Origin: Candidatus Nitrosothermus koennekei
Lineage (GTDB): Archaea > Thermoproteota > Nitrososphaeria > Nitrososphaerales > Nitrosocaldaceae
DNA: 64,000 nt
NCBI GenBank assembly: GCA_013538715.1
Contig: JACAFH010000003.1
Coordinates: 121,165 to 185,164 of the forward strand
Direction of reading: 5' to 3'
The translations under genes and the position numbers were made by a program. Positions 45,573-54,668 of this stretch are shown here, one piece after another (positions within the stretch are counted from its first letter, which is position 1; every line of letters begins with the position of its first letter). The notes under the pieces were generated by a model. That model did no database searches, was not told where the DNA came from, and saw only the letters and a list, made by a program, of their open reading frames with translations.

Positions 45573-47036
45573 ATGAGAATAATAGTTAAAGAAAATAACG
45601 ATTTAATTCTTTTAGCGTTAAATGACGAAAGAGTAGATAAAGGTGATTATCTTATCGTTGATGATAAGAGTAATAAAAAACTCTTGATACAGATGTACGA
45701 TGAACTATATCTAAACTCTGAATCTGTTATAGATGATATGATCAAAGATGAGGTAATAAGATTTTCCAGTGTAGAGAATAACATAGATCCATTAAACGTT
45801 AATGATATCTCTAGAATGATTAGAGATGCAAGATTATTAAAATGCAAGATAAGAGGCGGTATTATAAATGGAATGTTCTATCCATCGGTAACATACCTAC
45901 CATCGAGAGTAGATTCTGTAATAAGAAAGGTAAGTGTTAACGAACTTAATGATATATTGAAGAGAAATGGTATGCTTCCTATAGTTATAGGAAGCACTAA
46001 GGATGATAAACACTTAACTATATATGCTGAGGATCTAGATGGAAGGTTAAATGTGATAACAGGAAAGAAGGAGAGTGGAAAGTCTCACCTAGCAAAGATA
46101 TTAGTAAAAAGTTTAGTTGAGCATGGTGCATATGTGATAGTCTTTGATCTTAATAATGAATATACAGGATTAGGTTGGGATAGAGATGGAAAGGCTAGTA
46201 ATATAAATGATAAGGTTATTGTTTTAGAAGCTGGCAAGGATCTTAGATTTACTATAAACTATATAGGTAAAGCAGCGGTATCTAGCATGCTAATATATGC
46301 TCTTGATATGCCGGCAGCATCAATGCGTGAATTCTCAAGAATATGGGATACATTAGAAAACTCATCAAGTTTAACATTTGCAATGCTAAATAGGGCTATA
46401 GGAACATGGAATATTAATGAACTTATTAGAGATGCTATGTTATCAAGATTACATACTATAACGTCATCAAGATTATTTACAGATGATGAAGAGAAGAGCA
46501 TAAAGTTTGAAGATATTATAAGGAGCCATAACGATGGTGCTGCTATCATAATAGGAATGGGTAGGGTAAGTCCAGTAGTAAGAAGGATGACAGTTGAGAT
46601 CATATTAAGTAAGATAGTAGAATTACTTGAATGTAACAAGATACCTCCAATATTCTTGTTTGCTGAAGAAGCTCATCTGTATCTAAGGGATACGTATTGG
46701 GAGGATATAATTACGAGGATGAGACATTTCGGCATATTTACAACATTCATAACAAACCAACCTGATGCTATAGATGATTGTATATATAGACAAGTAGATA
46801 ATATCTTCTTATTCAATTTTACAAGTGATGCAGATCTCGAGAGGATAAGTAAGATATCACTTGTAGACACAGATACAGTAAGATCTATAGTTAAGACTCT
46901 TGCACAGAGAGAATGTTTTGTAATAGGGAAGGTTGTTAACGACTTACCCATAGTCATAAAAAGCGCAGCATCTCAGACACTAACATTTGGTGAGACAAAG
47001 AAGTTCTTTAAGATGAAAGCAAAAATAAGACTATAA
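45573..47036 (+). CDS. herA: HerA-like ATPase (pair 2)
   Basis: 487 residues. N-terminal beta-barrel-like domain of about 150 residues, Walker A GKKESGKS (164-171) in LNVITGKKESGKSHLAKIL, IVFDLNNEYTGLGWD, Walker B PPIFLFAEEAHLYL, and the FGIFTTFITNQPDAI segment. Walker A departs from the GxxGxGKS form of the other copy. Expected to form a hexameric DNA translocase with the NurA encoded just upstream. Converges on glnK with seven bases between the stop codons. Confidence 0.87.
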   Translation: MRIIVKENNDLILLALNDERVDKGDYLIVDDKSNKKLLIQMYDELYLNSESVIDDMIKDEVIRFSSVENNIDPLNVNDISRMIRDARLLKCKIRGGIINGMFYPSVTYLPSRVDSVIRKVSVNELNDILKRNGMLPIVIGSTKDDKHLTIYAEDLDGRLNVITGKKESGKSHLAKILVKSLVEHGAYVIVFDLNNEYTGLGWDRDGKASNINDKVIVLEAGKDLRFTINYIGKAAVSSMLIYALDMPAASMREFSRIWDTLENSSSLTFAMLNRAIGTWNINELIRDAMLSRLHTITSSRLFTDDEEKSIKFEDIIRSHNDGAAIIIGMGRVSPVVRRMTVEIILSKIVELLECNKIPPIFLFAEEAHLYLRDTYWEDIITRMRHFGIFTTFITNQPDAIDDCIYRQVDNIFLFNFTSDADLERISKISLVDTDTVRSIVKTLAQRECFVIGKVVNDLPIVIKSAASQTLTFGETKKFFKMKAKIRL

Positions 47037-47037
47037 T

Positions 47038-47043
47038 AAAAAA
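47038..47043 (-). terminator. T6 terminator after glnK
   Basis: Six A on the + strand (six T on the minus strand) directly past the glnK stop codon, between convergent genes. Short but well placed. Confidence 0.4.
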
Positions 47044-47388
47044 TTAGATTGCTACCTCTCCTCTCTTTTTAGTTCCTATATCTATTGCTTCATTAACGTC
47101 ATATATGAAGATCTTACCATCGCCAGGAGAGCCAGTGCTTACAGTATTCAATATACTATCCACTACTTTATTTACAAGTGCGTCATTTACTATGGTTACT
47201 ATTACCGTTCTTTGGTGAAATTCAGGAACATAATATGACGTACCCCTAGATACAGCAACAGGTGCTCTCTTTCCTGCTCCACGCCCTTTAATATCCATAA
47301 CCATAATACCACCAACCCCTACCTTCTTCAATTCCTCATTAACCGTTGTTAGCTTCTCTGATGGTATCACAGCTTCAATCTTCTTCAT
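47044..47388 (-). CDS. glnK: P-II nitrogen regulatory protein (GlnK/GlnB family)
   Basis: 114 residues. Reports nitrogen and energy status by binding ATP/ADP and 2-oxoglutarate and docking on ammonium transporters or enzymes. Seen: MKKIEAVIPSEKL, the T-loop start DIKGRGAGKRAPVAVSRGTSYYVPEF, split as KGRGAGKR and SRGTSYYV, then GSPGDGKIFIYDV (the B-loop/PII signature). The usual TELYRG segment is replaced, though a tyrosine remains in the position of Tyr51. No amtB lies beside it, unlike the common glnK-amtB arrangement. Confidence 0.93.
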   Translation of the reverse strand: MKKIEAVIPSEKLTTVNEELKKVGVGGIMVMDIKGRGAGKRAPVAVSRGTSYYVPEFHQRTVIVTIVNDALVNKVVDSILNTVSTGSPGDGKIFIYDVNEAIDIGTKKRGEVAI

Positions 47389-47793
47389 CGTATAATATTA
47401 TATACATCAAAGATATAAGATTAACTATTTTTATATCTAACTCTCTATATAATTATATTTTTTAGGAGTTATCTTATAAATGAATAATATATTGATACAT
47501 ATTAATTTACTTATATATTAATTATGATAATCATATGATAATCATTAATAAATTGTAGTTGATATACATAATTACATATTCATTTATCTATTATAATAAT
47601 ATAATATGAATATAAGGCTATAGATTATAAAATTTATAATATAATAATAGAATAACTATAAATTAATATTTCATTGACATAGAATAATTGGTAGATAACT
47701 ATAGATGGTTAGATATTGGGAATTAGTTATGTATCAATAGTTAATATCAACAATAAACTTTTAAACTACCTTTTAGTAAGATATGTGTTAAAT
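47389..47793. other. 405-bp AT-rich divergent region between glnK and the VOC gene
   Basis: No supported gene. The notable element is two exact adjacent copies of ATGATAATCAT (47524-47545). The T-rich stretch ATTTTTTAG at about 47458-47466 may be a promoter part or a relic. Several TATA-like runs make the true promoters hard to pick. Confidence 0.5.
47524..47545. repeat. Tandem 11-bp near-palindrome upstream of glnK
   Basis: ATGATAATCAT repeated twice without gap; each copy has 5-bp inverted arms (ATGAT/ATCAT) around one base, and the whole 22 bp is also nearly self-complementary. Fits a site bound by two regulator dimers side by side. Lies 136 bp from the glnK start. Confidence 0.55.
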
Positions 47794-48189
47794 ATGTTTA
47801 GAAAAATGGACGCTATAATATTGCTAGTATCTGATATGAATAAATCTATAGACTTTTATAAGAATGTATTAGGGCTACCATTAAAGAGTCAATCACCAGA
47901 ATGGACAGAGTTCTTTTTAAAGGGTACAAAACTCGCATTGCATGTCAATAAGAGGTTAAAGGATAGAATGAGTTCTAAGATAGGAATCTTAATTGGATTT
48001 ATGGTTTTGGATATAAATGAAACATATAAGATATTAAAGGCCAGAGGAGCAAAGTTCATAAAAGAACCCAAAGAGGAGAATTTTGGTAAACATGCAATAG
48101 TAGAAGATCCAGACGGATATATGATTTCATTAGTACAGTTGACAGGTAAACCAACAGAAGATATAGATTTGCTATTAGGGATGGAGTAA
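47794..48189 (+). CDS. VOC-family (glyoxalase/dioxygenase-like) protein
   Basis: 131 residues from the ATG at 47794; the frame is open further left, but MDAIILLVSDMNKSIDFYKN is the true VOC opening. Paired beta-alpha-beta-beta-beta modules: YKNVLGLPLKSQSPEWTEFF, then LHVNKR, then VLDINETYKILKARGAKFI and VEDPDGYMISLVQ. Metal-ligand positions (His in ALHV, Glu/Asp in the late strand) are partly kept. Members act as glyoxalases, epimerases or dioxygenases; substrate unknown. First of four same-strand genes spaced 2-26 bp apart. Confidence 0.85.
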   Translation: MFRKMDAIILLVSDMNKSIDFYKNVLGLPLKSQSPEWTEFFLKGTKLALHVNKRLKDRMSSKIGILIGFMVLDINETYKILKARGAKFIKEPKEENFGKHAIVEDPDGYMISLVQLTGKPTEDIDLLLGME

Positions 48190-48191
48190 AG

Positions 48192-48503
48192 ATGGAATGC
48201 AAAGAATGTAAGACGCATGTAGATTATAAATTATTAAGGATCAATGAACCAAGATGTGAGAATAAGCACTTCTTAGGAAGATGGGTTAGATGCAATGGTA
48301 ATATTAAGCATGTATATCTTAGCACTAATGATACATGTCCAATTTGTAACAATAATGAGAGATATGAGGTGCAAAAAGGCTCAAAAGTAAAATGTATGAA
48401 GATATATCCAGATGGTAGAACCTGTCCTTCACCTCCATATTCATGGTTTATAGATGGTCCTCCATGTTCGTTAAATCATATCGATATTATAATAATAGAG
48501 TAA
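48192..48503 (+). CDS. Cysteine-rich zinc-ribbon protein, 103 aa
   Basis: Several cysteine pairs: MECKECKTH at the start, RCENKHF and RWVRCNG, TCPICNNN in the middle, then KCMKI, TCPSPPY and PPCSLNH. These should hold two or three zinc ions. No catalytic motif. Only 2 bp separate it from the VOC gene and 4 bp from the next, so it is part of a four-gene unit. No family recognised. Confidence 0.72.
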   Translation: MECKECKTHVDYKLLRINEPRCENKHFLGRWVRCNGNIKHVYLSTNDTCPICNNNERYEVQKGSKVKCMKIYPDGRTCPSPPYSWFIDGPPCSLNHIDIIIIE

Positions 48504-48507
48504 GAAT

Positions 48508-48834
48508 ATGAGCACGCTTGAATTTACAATCAAGAGTATAGTAGATCAGGGAAGATTGTTAACATTAACCTTGCAACAAGAGATAAGAACAGAGATAATA
48601 GATCAAGCAGAAATCATTAGGCAGAGGATAGATAATATAGAAGGACTTGATGATGATAGTAAACTCTTAATGAAGAAGATATTACCAGCACTATTGGCAT
48701 CATATACTCCAAAACAAGAAGTTATAATATCTCCTATACAAATGAACATAACTATAACAAGGCAAATATATGAAAGATTAGGTTCTCCAAGAGTTGGCGA
48801 TACTCTGAATATTACTATATCAAAGAAAGATTAA
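48508..48834 (+). CDS. Hypothetical protein, 108 aa
   Basis: No family recognised. Layout: an N-terminal strand (LEFTIKSIVDQGRLLTLTLQ), a helical middle (TEIIDQAEIIRQRIDNIEGL, then KLLMKKILPALLASY), and a C-terminal beta part (VIISPIQMNITITRQIYERL, then GDTLNITI). No membrane helix or metal motif. Starts 4 bp after the zinc-ribbon gene. Composition and tight spacing support a real gene. Confidence 0.65.
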   Translation: MSTLEFTIKSIVDQGRLLTLTLQQEIRTEIIDQAEIIRQRIDNIEGLDDDSKLLMKKILPALLASYTPKQEVIISPIQMNITITRQIYERLGSPRVGDTLNITISKKD

Positions 48835-48860
48835 AATCATAATTAATAAAAATTAGGATA

Positions 48861-49322
48861 TTGAGAAGAATAGATATTGCAATAATCTCTGTTACTATAC
48901 TTATATTAGGAATAAGCATATACACCTTTATTAATCATGATGAAACGAGAGATTTATCAATACATACAGTATCATTAACACCAAAGGTTAATATAACTGA
49001 TATAACACTAATAAATGAATTCGGTTCAGAAATAAACGATGTGAATGTTAATTCTCTAGTGCTCTTTCAAATTGATATAACAAATCTACAGAGTATTAAT
49101 CAACCTTTTATATGTATAATAAAGGTAAAGAGCCCAGATGGTTCTGTAAATCTCTCATACAATAAGAGCGAATTACCATCTAATGAGAGTATAACAGTCG
49201 CAACCTCATGGATGCCAGAGAAGGTAGGGGTATATGACATTGATATATTTATATGGAACGATCTAAATGGAGGAGAAGTTTTAACTCATAAGAAGAGTTT
49301 AAAGATAGATGTTAAGGATTAA
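48861..49322 (+). CDS. Membrane-anchored protein with Ig-like outer domain
   Basis: 153 residues beginning with TTG (no ATG fits). One N-terminal helix (IAIISVTILILGISIYTFI) anchors it, and the rest faces outside. That part reads as a beta-sandwich: ITDITLINEFGSEINDVNVN, LVLFQIDITNLQSINQPFIC, ATSWMPEKVGVYDIDIFIW. Sandwiches like this (CARDB-type) are common in archaeal surface proteins. Contains N-x-S/T sites. Last of the four-gene run; its end overlaps the cyclase gene tail to tail by 11 bp. Confidence 0.7.
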   Translation: MRRIDIAIISVTILILGISIYTFINHDETRDLSIHTVSLTPKVNITDITLINEFGSEINDVNVNSLVLFQIDITNLQSINQPFICIIKVKSPDGSVNLSYNKSELPSNESITVATSWMPEKVGVYDIDIFIWNDLNGGEVLTHKKSLKIDVKD

Positions 49323-49932
49323 GATTTTCACGAGAAACGAGATAGGCATGGTAATCCTGTATGTTACTATTTACTTCAGTAAATTTATACTCTTTAAATA
49401 TCTTAGCTCTATCATAGAGCTGTTCTCCTATTATAAATGTATTAGGTTTTGCTAACGAATTTATCTTAGAACATATATTTATTGTTGAACCAAACATATC
49501 ATTTACTGACGAAGTGGATAATCTAGCAATAACTACATAACCATATTCAGCACTAATTCTATAATTAATCTCTGGCAACTCTTCCATACTTAGGTAAGAA
49601 TTTAGCTCTTGGCGTTTATTTAACATTGTTAATGAGCATTCAAAGACATCCCTAAAATACTTCTCCTCTCCAGTCTCCGTATTTGGGTAGTAATATAATA
49701 AACTATCACCTATATTCTTTACAATTATTGCACCAAAACTATTTGCAATATTTGCCATTTTATTAAGAAATATACTATAATACATACTTACTTTCTTTAC
49801 TGGTAAATTCATAACAGTTCTAGTAGAGCCAACTATATCGATCATACTTACACAATAATTTTTAGTATAAGATAGAAATTCTAGTAGAAACTTTAACTGT
49901 TCTTCCTCTTTCTCCTTATCTATTTTATGCAT
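49312..49932 (-). CDS. Class III adenylate/guanylate cyclase-like protein
   Basis: 206 residues. Catalytic-domain landmarks: first metal Asp32 in MIDIVGSTRTV, second Asp76 in VKNIGDSLLYYYP with a Lys before it, and the dimer-interface segment FGSTINICSKINSLAKPNTF. There the expected transition-state N-x3-R reads N-x3-K, so activity may be weak or altered. No membrane or GAF part: a bare cytosolic cyclase that must dimerise. Third gene of a kinase-receiver-cyclase operon; its start is 5 bp from the receiver stop. Confidence 0.85.
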   Translation of the reverse strand: MHKIDKEKEEEQLKFLLEFLSYTKNYCVSMIDIVGSTRTVMNLPVKKVSMYYSIFLNKMANIANSFGAIIVKNIGDSLLYYYPNTETGEEKYFRDVFECSLTMLNKRQELNSYLSMEELPEINYRISAEYGYVVIARLSTSSVNDMFGSTINICSKINSLAKPNTFIIGEQLYDRAKIFKEYKFTEVNSNIQDYHAYLVSRENLNP

Positions 49933-49937
49933 GTCAC

Positions 49938-50303
49938 CTAACCATGAGCTATCTCATTGATCTTTGCTAGTAATGTGTCAATCCTTACTGGCTTTCTTAA
50001 ACATGAATGCACACCTATATTTATGAGTTTATTAACCTCATCATCTGTAATAGACGATGCAGTAAATAGAACTATTTTTGTGGAATTTATCTTACCGTTC
50101 TTTACAAGATTATTTATAACATCTAACCCAGAGAAATCAGGCATCGCTATATCTAAGAATACTATATCAAACTTATCGTTTTGTATACTCTCTAAACCTT
50201 CTATACCATTATTTGATGCTTTTACTATATGACCTACTATAGTAAGTACTTTAACTAGCAGATCTGTTATATCCTTATTATCATCTATTACTAATATTTT
50301 CAT
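49938..50303 (-). CDS. Single-domain response regulator (CheY-like receiver)
   Basis: 121 residues from MKILVIDDNKD; an upstream GTG at 50357 would add 18 residues lying inside the kinase gene and is not needed. Acid pocket Asp7/Asp8, phospho-acceptor Asp51 in VFLDIAMPD, Thr in LFTASS, Lys in LRKPV. No output domain, so it must act by protein contact, most simply on the cyclase encoded 5 bp downstream. Seven bases behind the histidine-kinase gene. Confidence 0.92.
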   Translation of the reverse strand: MKILVIDDNKDITDLLVKVLTIVGHIVKASNNGIEGLESIQNDKFDIVFLDIAMPDFSGLDVINNLVKNGKINSTKIVLFTASSITDDEVNKLINIGVHSCLRKPVRIDTLLAKINEIAHG

Positions 50304-50310
50304 ATTAATA

Positions 50311-52554
50311 TTATTTAGGCAATGCAAAATAAAAACTTGCTCCCTTACCTTCTTCACTCTCTACCCATATTTCGCCTCCTAATTTTGTTACTATACCTTT
50401 ACTTATTGCCAAGCCTAATCCCGTTCCTCCATGTTTTCTGGTTATGGATGTATCTATCTGATAAAACTTCTTGAATAAGAATTGTTTCTTATCTTTCGGT
50501 ATACCTGGACCATTATCTTTGACACAAAAGAGTATCTTATCTCCTTTATCTTTAACGATTACCTCTATGATACCTCTCTTCTCTGGTACAAAGTCTATTG
50601 CATTGTATAATAGTGCAGACAATACTTGTGCTATTCTTCCTCCATCAGATCTCAATCTCAAATTGTGTTGTGCATCTATTACAAATTTGATACCCTTCTC
50701 CTTCATCATAAACTCAAAATCTCTCTGGACATTATTTAGTATCTTATCTATATCAGCCTCTTCAAAATTAAATTTCATCTCATTAAGCTCTAGTTTTTGA
50801 ACATCGAGCATATCACTTATTAACTTCTCCAACTTTATAGCATTTGATTCTATAGTATCTATTGCTGCCTTTTGTTCTGGCGATAACTCACCTAATAGAT
50901 TTGATTTTAATGCACTACACCATCCAATTATTGGTGTTAAAGGCGTTTTTAATTCATGTGAAGCCATACTTAAAAACTCATCCTTAAGTTTATCTTTACG
51001 AAGCAATTCTATGTTTGCCTTCTCCAATTCTTCAAGTTGCTCTTTAATTATCTTTGCACTCTCCTCATTCTTCTTTAACGCTCTTTGAAGTTGTTCCTCT
51101 ATATCTTTTAATGCTGTTATATCATGCTGTATAGAGATGTATTGTTTGGGTTTATTATTCTCGTCTAAGAAGGGTACTATAGTTGCATTCACCCAATAAT
51201 ATCTCCCATCCTTTGTTTTATTCTTTATCTCTCCCATCCATATCCTTCCATCACTTATTGTATCCCACATATTCTTGAAGAATGATGGATCATGATACCC
51301 AGATTTCAATACCTTATGAGTATTACCTAATAGCTCTTCTTCACTATAGCCTGAGATCTCAATAAACCTCTTATTCACTTTTAGAATTCTACCTTCATTA
51401 TCAGTTACAGATACTATAGCAGTAGTATCAAGCGCTGTGGTTATATCTGTAAGTTCCTTTGTTCTCTCCTTTACTAATCTATTTAGATTCATATTTGTCT
51501 CTAATACGCTATTCTTCATTACTATGAATTGTCTTGCAAGCTGACCTATCTCATCTTTAGATCTAACATTAATCTCATACGTATAATCACCTTGTGATAT
51601 TCTTCTAGCAGCATATTCTAGCTCTTTTAAGGGTTTAGTTATACTCATGGATACAAATAATGCTATTGTGACAACTACTGCGCTTATTATTAATGCTGTC
51701 ATTATAGTAGCATTTCTTAACTCTATTATAGGCGCAAATATCTCTGATTCATCTATCTCAGCAAGTAAGACAAAACCAAGATCTTGTGCACAATACGATG
51801 CACCAAATATAGGTATATCTCTATAATCTGGATATATTAGACCGTTGGCTTCTATATTATTCTCGAAGCAATCTCTAACTGGTATAGTATCTACTGGTAC
51901 CTTGAACGCTGCATTCTCTATGAATCTAGATTCAGAGATCATGATCTTATCCTTATTAACTAGATATACTTCACCAGTATTACCTAATCCTTTTCTATTT
52001 AGAAGTATCTCATCGAAATCATTAACTCCTAAGATTGCTATTACACCACCTATACGTTTTCCATCAGCAATAATAGGTACTTTAACTATACTCATCCTTT
52101 CATTATTAACCTTACTAAATACGAACTCTATATTATTAACATTTTCATATACAAGTCCCTCTTCAGATGGATCGGATGATAATAGTATTAGACCATCACT
52201 GTTAATAATCTTTATGTTAGTAATATTCAAAGTCCTTCCTAATATACGCATAAATGGTTCTACTTCGAGATTAAATATTGCATTACGATCTATCTTCTTA
52301 TCCTCACTCAAATCTTCTATTATAATCTTATCTTCTGCTAGTAATCTTATCTGTTCTATCTTCAATTTTATAAGAGCACGTATAGCAGCACCTCTTCCAC
52401 TAGCTTCACTTATGAGTTGATCTTTTGCTCTTTCCCTGAGTAATGTATCTGCTGTCGAGAAACTTAGTGCTGTTACTATTATTAACGTGCCTATGGAGAG
52501 TAGTAAACTAAAAGCTATTATCTTGCTATTAATACTTAAACTAAACACTCCCAA
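50311..52554 (-). CDS. Sensor histidine kinase (Cache, HAMP, PAS, HisKA, HATPase)
   Basis: 747 residues. Helix 1 (IIAFSLLLSIGTLIIVTALS) about 12-31, an outer dCache-like sensor about 35-270, helix 2 (MTALIISAVVVTIALFVSM) about 280-300, HAMP (ITKPLKELEYAARRISQGDY), PAS about 370-490 (AIVSVTDNEGRILKVNKRF), coiled coil, HisKA with phospho-histidine in MASHELKTPLTPIIGW near 525, and HATPase with N-box YNAIDF, DNGPGIP and GGTGLGLAISKG. Senses an outside small molecule and phosphorylates the receiver encoded 7 bp downstream. Confidence 0.94.
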   Translation of the reverse strand: MGVFSLSINSKIIAFSLLLSIGTLIIVTALSFSTADTLLRERAKDQLISEASGRGAAIRALIKLKIEQIRLLAEDKIIIEDLSEDKKIDRNAIFNLEVEPFMRILGRTLNITNIKIINSDGLILLSSDPSEEGLVYENVNNIEFVFSKVNNERMSIVKVPIIADGKRIGGVIAILGVNDFDEILLNRKGLGNTGEVYLVNKDKIMISESRFIENAAFKVPVDTIPVRDCFENNIEANGLIYPDYRDIPIFGASYCAQDLGFVLLAEIDESEIFAPIIELRNATIMTALIISAVVVTIALFVSMSITKPLKELEYAARRISQGDYTYEINVRSKDEIGQLARQFIVMKNSVLETNMNLNRLVKERTKELTDITTALDTTAIVSVTDNEGRILKVNKRFIEISGYSEEELLGNTHKVLKSGYHDPSFFKNMWDTISDGRIWMGEIKNKTKDGRYYWVNATIVPFLDENNKPKQYISIQHDITALKDIEEQLQRALKKNEESAKIIKEQLEELEKANIELLRKDKLKDEFLSMASHELKTPLTPIIGWCSALKSNLLGELSPEQKAAIDTIESNAIKLEKLISDMLDVQKLELNEMKFNFEEADIDKILNNVQRDFEFMMKEKGIKFVIDAQHNLRLRSDGGRIAQVLSALLYNAIDFVPEKRGIIEVIVKDKGDKILFCVKDNGPGIPKDKKQFLFKKFYQIDTSITRKHGGTGLGLAISKGIVTKLGGEIWVESEEGKGASFYFALPK

Positions 52555-52732
52555 TATTTATAAAAATATTAAAATAATATATATAGTTTTGTTATAGACA
52601 ATATATAGTTAGAACATTTTTATTAATACTAATTATATAGGTTTATAGTTATATATAGATTATTAATACAAGTCTCATGATGTATAAAGCAATATTCTGC
52701 ATATTGTTGTTAGAGATTATATGCTTGATTAC

Positions 52733-53752
52733 TTATGATTTTATAATAATATTTATTGATTTGCATATATAATGAATCTCTTCATCTGTAAGATTTGTTG
52801 TCGAAGGCAGGAATAAACCATGTTCTGCATACCATTCTCCCATTGGACATGAATAACTTTTCTTGATTATTGATTGTTTATGCAATGGCTTATTATATAT
52901 TCTAGTGCTTATTTCATATTTTTTTAATTCTTCATGTATGTAATCTCTTACCTTTCTAGTTGGGAGATATATATCAACATACCACATCGGTATATCATCT
53001 AACATTAATATACTCTTATCTAAGAGATCTTTATATAGTCTATACATATATTCTAAACGTTTTAATCGATTAGGTAATTTCTTTAATTGAATGAGTCCAA
53101 AAGCTGCTTGCACTTCTGTCATCTTTAGATTTATACCAAATTCACCAAAGTCGTCACTTACTGGTTTTAAATATGCCCTATCAGCTCTACCATGATCCTT
53201 TAATTTTATAAGTATCTCATATTCATCTTTCTTATCACAGCATACAGCACCACCTTGTCCAAATGTAGTTAGATGTTTAGTACTAGCAAACGAGTAACAT
53301 GATAACATATATTTAGTATGATAATTTATAGCCTGGCAACAATCTTCAACATATATATTCCTTGTATCTTCATATTCCTTGTATCTTCCATTTATATGAA
53401 TTGGTAATTTAGGATTTTTAGTAGCAGAATATATATCATCTACATCAATAATATCTATATTTAAACCTGCAAGTGTAGCAGCATTATATGCGAATATACC
53501 ATGTAGAGTGGGGATGTTTATATTATCTATTTTATGCATGAGTTTTACTGTTTCTAATGCTAACCATAATGCCATTGTACCTGAAGTACAAGCAACACAA
53601 TATTTTGCACCCACAAATTCTGCAAATCTCTCCTCAAACTCTCTAACTCTTTTATGCTCATTCAGATAATTGCTCATTAATACCTCGTTAACTGCTCTCC
53701 TTTCTTCATCATCCCAATATGGGACAAATTGTAAAATGTTAGATATTTGCAT
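52733..53752 (-). CDS. DegT/DnrJ/EryC1/StrS aminotransferase of glycan locus B
   Basis: 339 residues. PLP loop ACTSGTMALWLALE, Asp in YVEDCCQAI, catalytic lysine in YSFASTKHLTTFGQGG, then VCCDKKDEYEILIKLKDHGR. Aminates a keto-sugar nucleotide. The start overlaps the end of the epimerase gene by 14 bp, so the two likely act in sequence: the epimerase/dehydratase makes the keto sugar and this enzyme aminates it. Distinct from the DegT at 1-2 kb. Confidence 0.9.
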   Translation of the reverse strand: MQISNILQFVPYWDDEERRAVNEVLMSNYLNEHKRVREFEERFAEFVGAKYCVACTSGTMALWLALETVKLMHKIDNINIPTLHGIFAYNAATLAGLNIDIIDVDDIYSATKNPKLPIHINGRYKEYEDTRNIYVEDCCQAINYHTKYMLSCYSFASTKHLTTFGQGGAVCCDKKDEYEILIKLKDHGRADRAYLKPVSDDFGEFGINLKMTEVQAAFGLIQLKKLPNRLKRLEYMYRLYKDLLDKSILMLDDIPMWYVDIYLPTRKVRDYIHEELKKYEISTRIYNKPLHKQSIIKKSYSCPMGEWYAEHGLFLPSTTNLTDEEIHYICKSINIIIKS

Positions 53753-54668
53753 ATTGCTCTATTTCCTCCTTTTTATGCGGATTATTTTTTAGATACTCTA
53801 GTACTTCTAGTATTCCATCGTCTAAAGTATACAATGTATTAAATCCTAATCTACGTAATCTATCAAAACTCACACGATAATTCCTTTTATCGCTAGAACT
53901 TTCTTTTATCATAACCTTTACATCCAGATATCTTGAGATACTCTTTGCTATTTCAATCTTTTGATAATTTACAGAACCTACATTTATTATGTTATATTCT
54001 AATCTATTATTAAGAGCAAGTAATAAAATATGTCTTATAGCATTGCACATATCTTTTACATGAATCAATGGCCTATATGCGTATGGGTTATACACATTAA
54101 TTGTGTTAGTAAAATATGCATCTTTAACCCACTCATTAAGTATTAGATCAAATCTCATCCTATGGCTTAATCCATATACAGTTGCTCCACGAATAATTAT
54201 AGTACTAGGATATACTTTAGTTAATGTCTCTGCCATTACCTTACTTTCTGCATATCTATTTGTTGGTTCTAACAAGCTATCCTCATCAACTATATTATCT
54301 TTTATACCATAATTACTACAAGTGCTCATTTGTATGAAAGGTATCTCAAATTGACTTGCTATCTTTGCTAATTTAACAGCAGAGTATACATTTGTGTTAT
54401 ACAATTCTTCTTTACTTACCTTATTACATATATTCTCTCCGACATATGCTGCTAAATTGATTATAGCATTCGCATTCTTGAATATATCTAGTGTGACGTT
54501 TAATACATCTGATTTTATATACATAATATTATTCTTCTTTATTGTATTTATTATCCATGATTCATTGGTCATATACATATATTTGTCTATTAATAATAGT
54601 TCTTCGTCACTTAAAACATCGACAAGCATACTACCTATATAACCAAACGCACCAGTTATAACTATCAT
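53739..54668 (-). CDS. NAD-dependent sugar epimerase/dehydratase (extended SDR)
   Basis: 309 residues. N-terminal NAD motif ITGAFGYIGSMLVDVL (GxxGxxG), NLAAYVGEN as the NAAA-type loop, STCSNYGI with the catalytic Ser/Thr, and NRYAESKVMAE with the YxxxK pair. C-terminal substrate domain ends in LEVLEYLKN. Converts one nucleotide sugar to another in glycan locus B. The start overlaps the end of the truncated PP-loop peptide by 4 bp. Confidence 0.9.
   Translation of the reverse strand: MIVITGAFGYIGSMLVDVLSDEELLLIDKYMYMTNESWIINTIKKNNIMYIKSDVLNVTLDIFKNANAIINLAAYVGENICNKVSKEELYNTNVYSAVKLAKIASQFEIPFIQMSTCSNYGIKDNIVDEDSLLEPTNRYAESKVMAETLTKVYPSTIIIRGATVYGLSHRMRFDLILNEWVKDAYFTNTINVYNPYAYRPLIHVKDMCNAIRHILLLALNNRLEYNIINVGSVNYQKIEIAKSISRYLDVKVMIKESSSDKRNYRVSFDRLRRLGFNTLYTLDDGILEVLEYLKNNPHKKEEIEQYANI

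Noticed and set aside
50304..50357. Upstream GTG start of the receiver gene
   Set aside because: It would add 18 residues lying inside the kinase gene; the CheY fold begins exactly at MKILVIDD.
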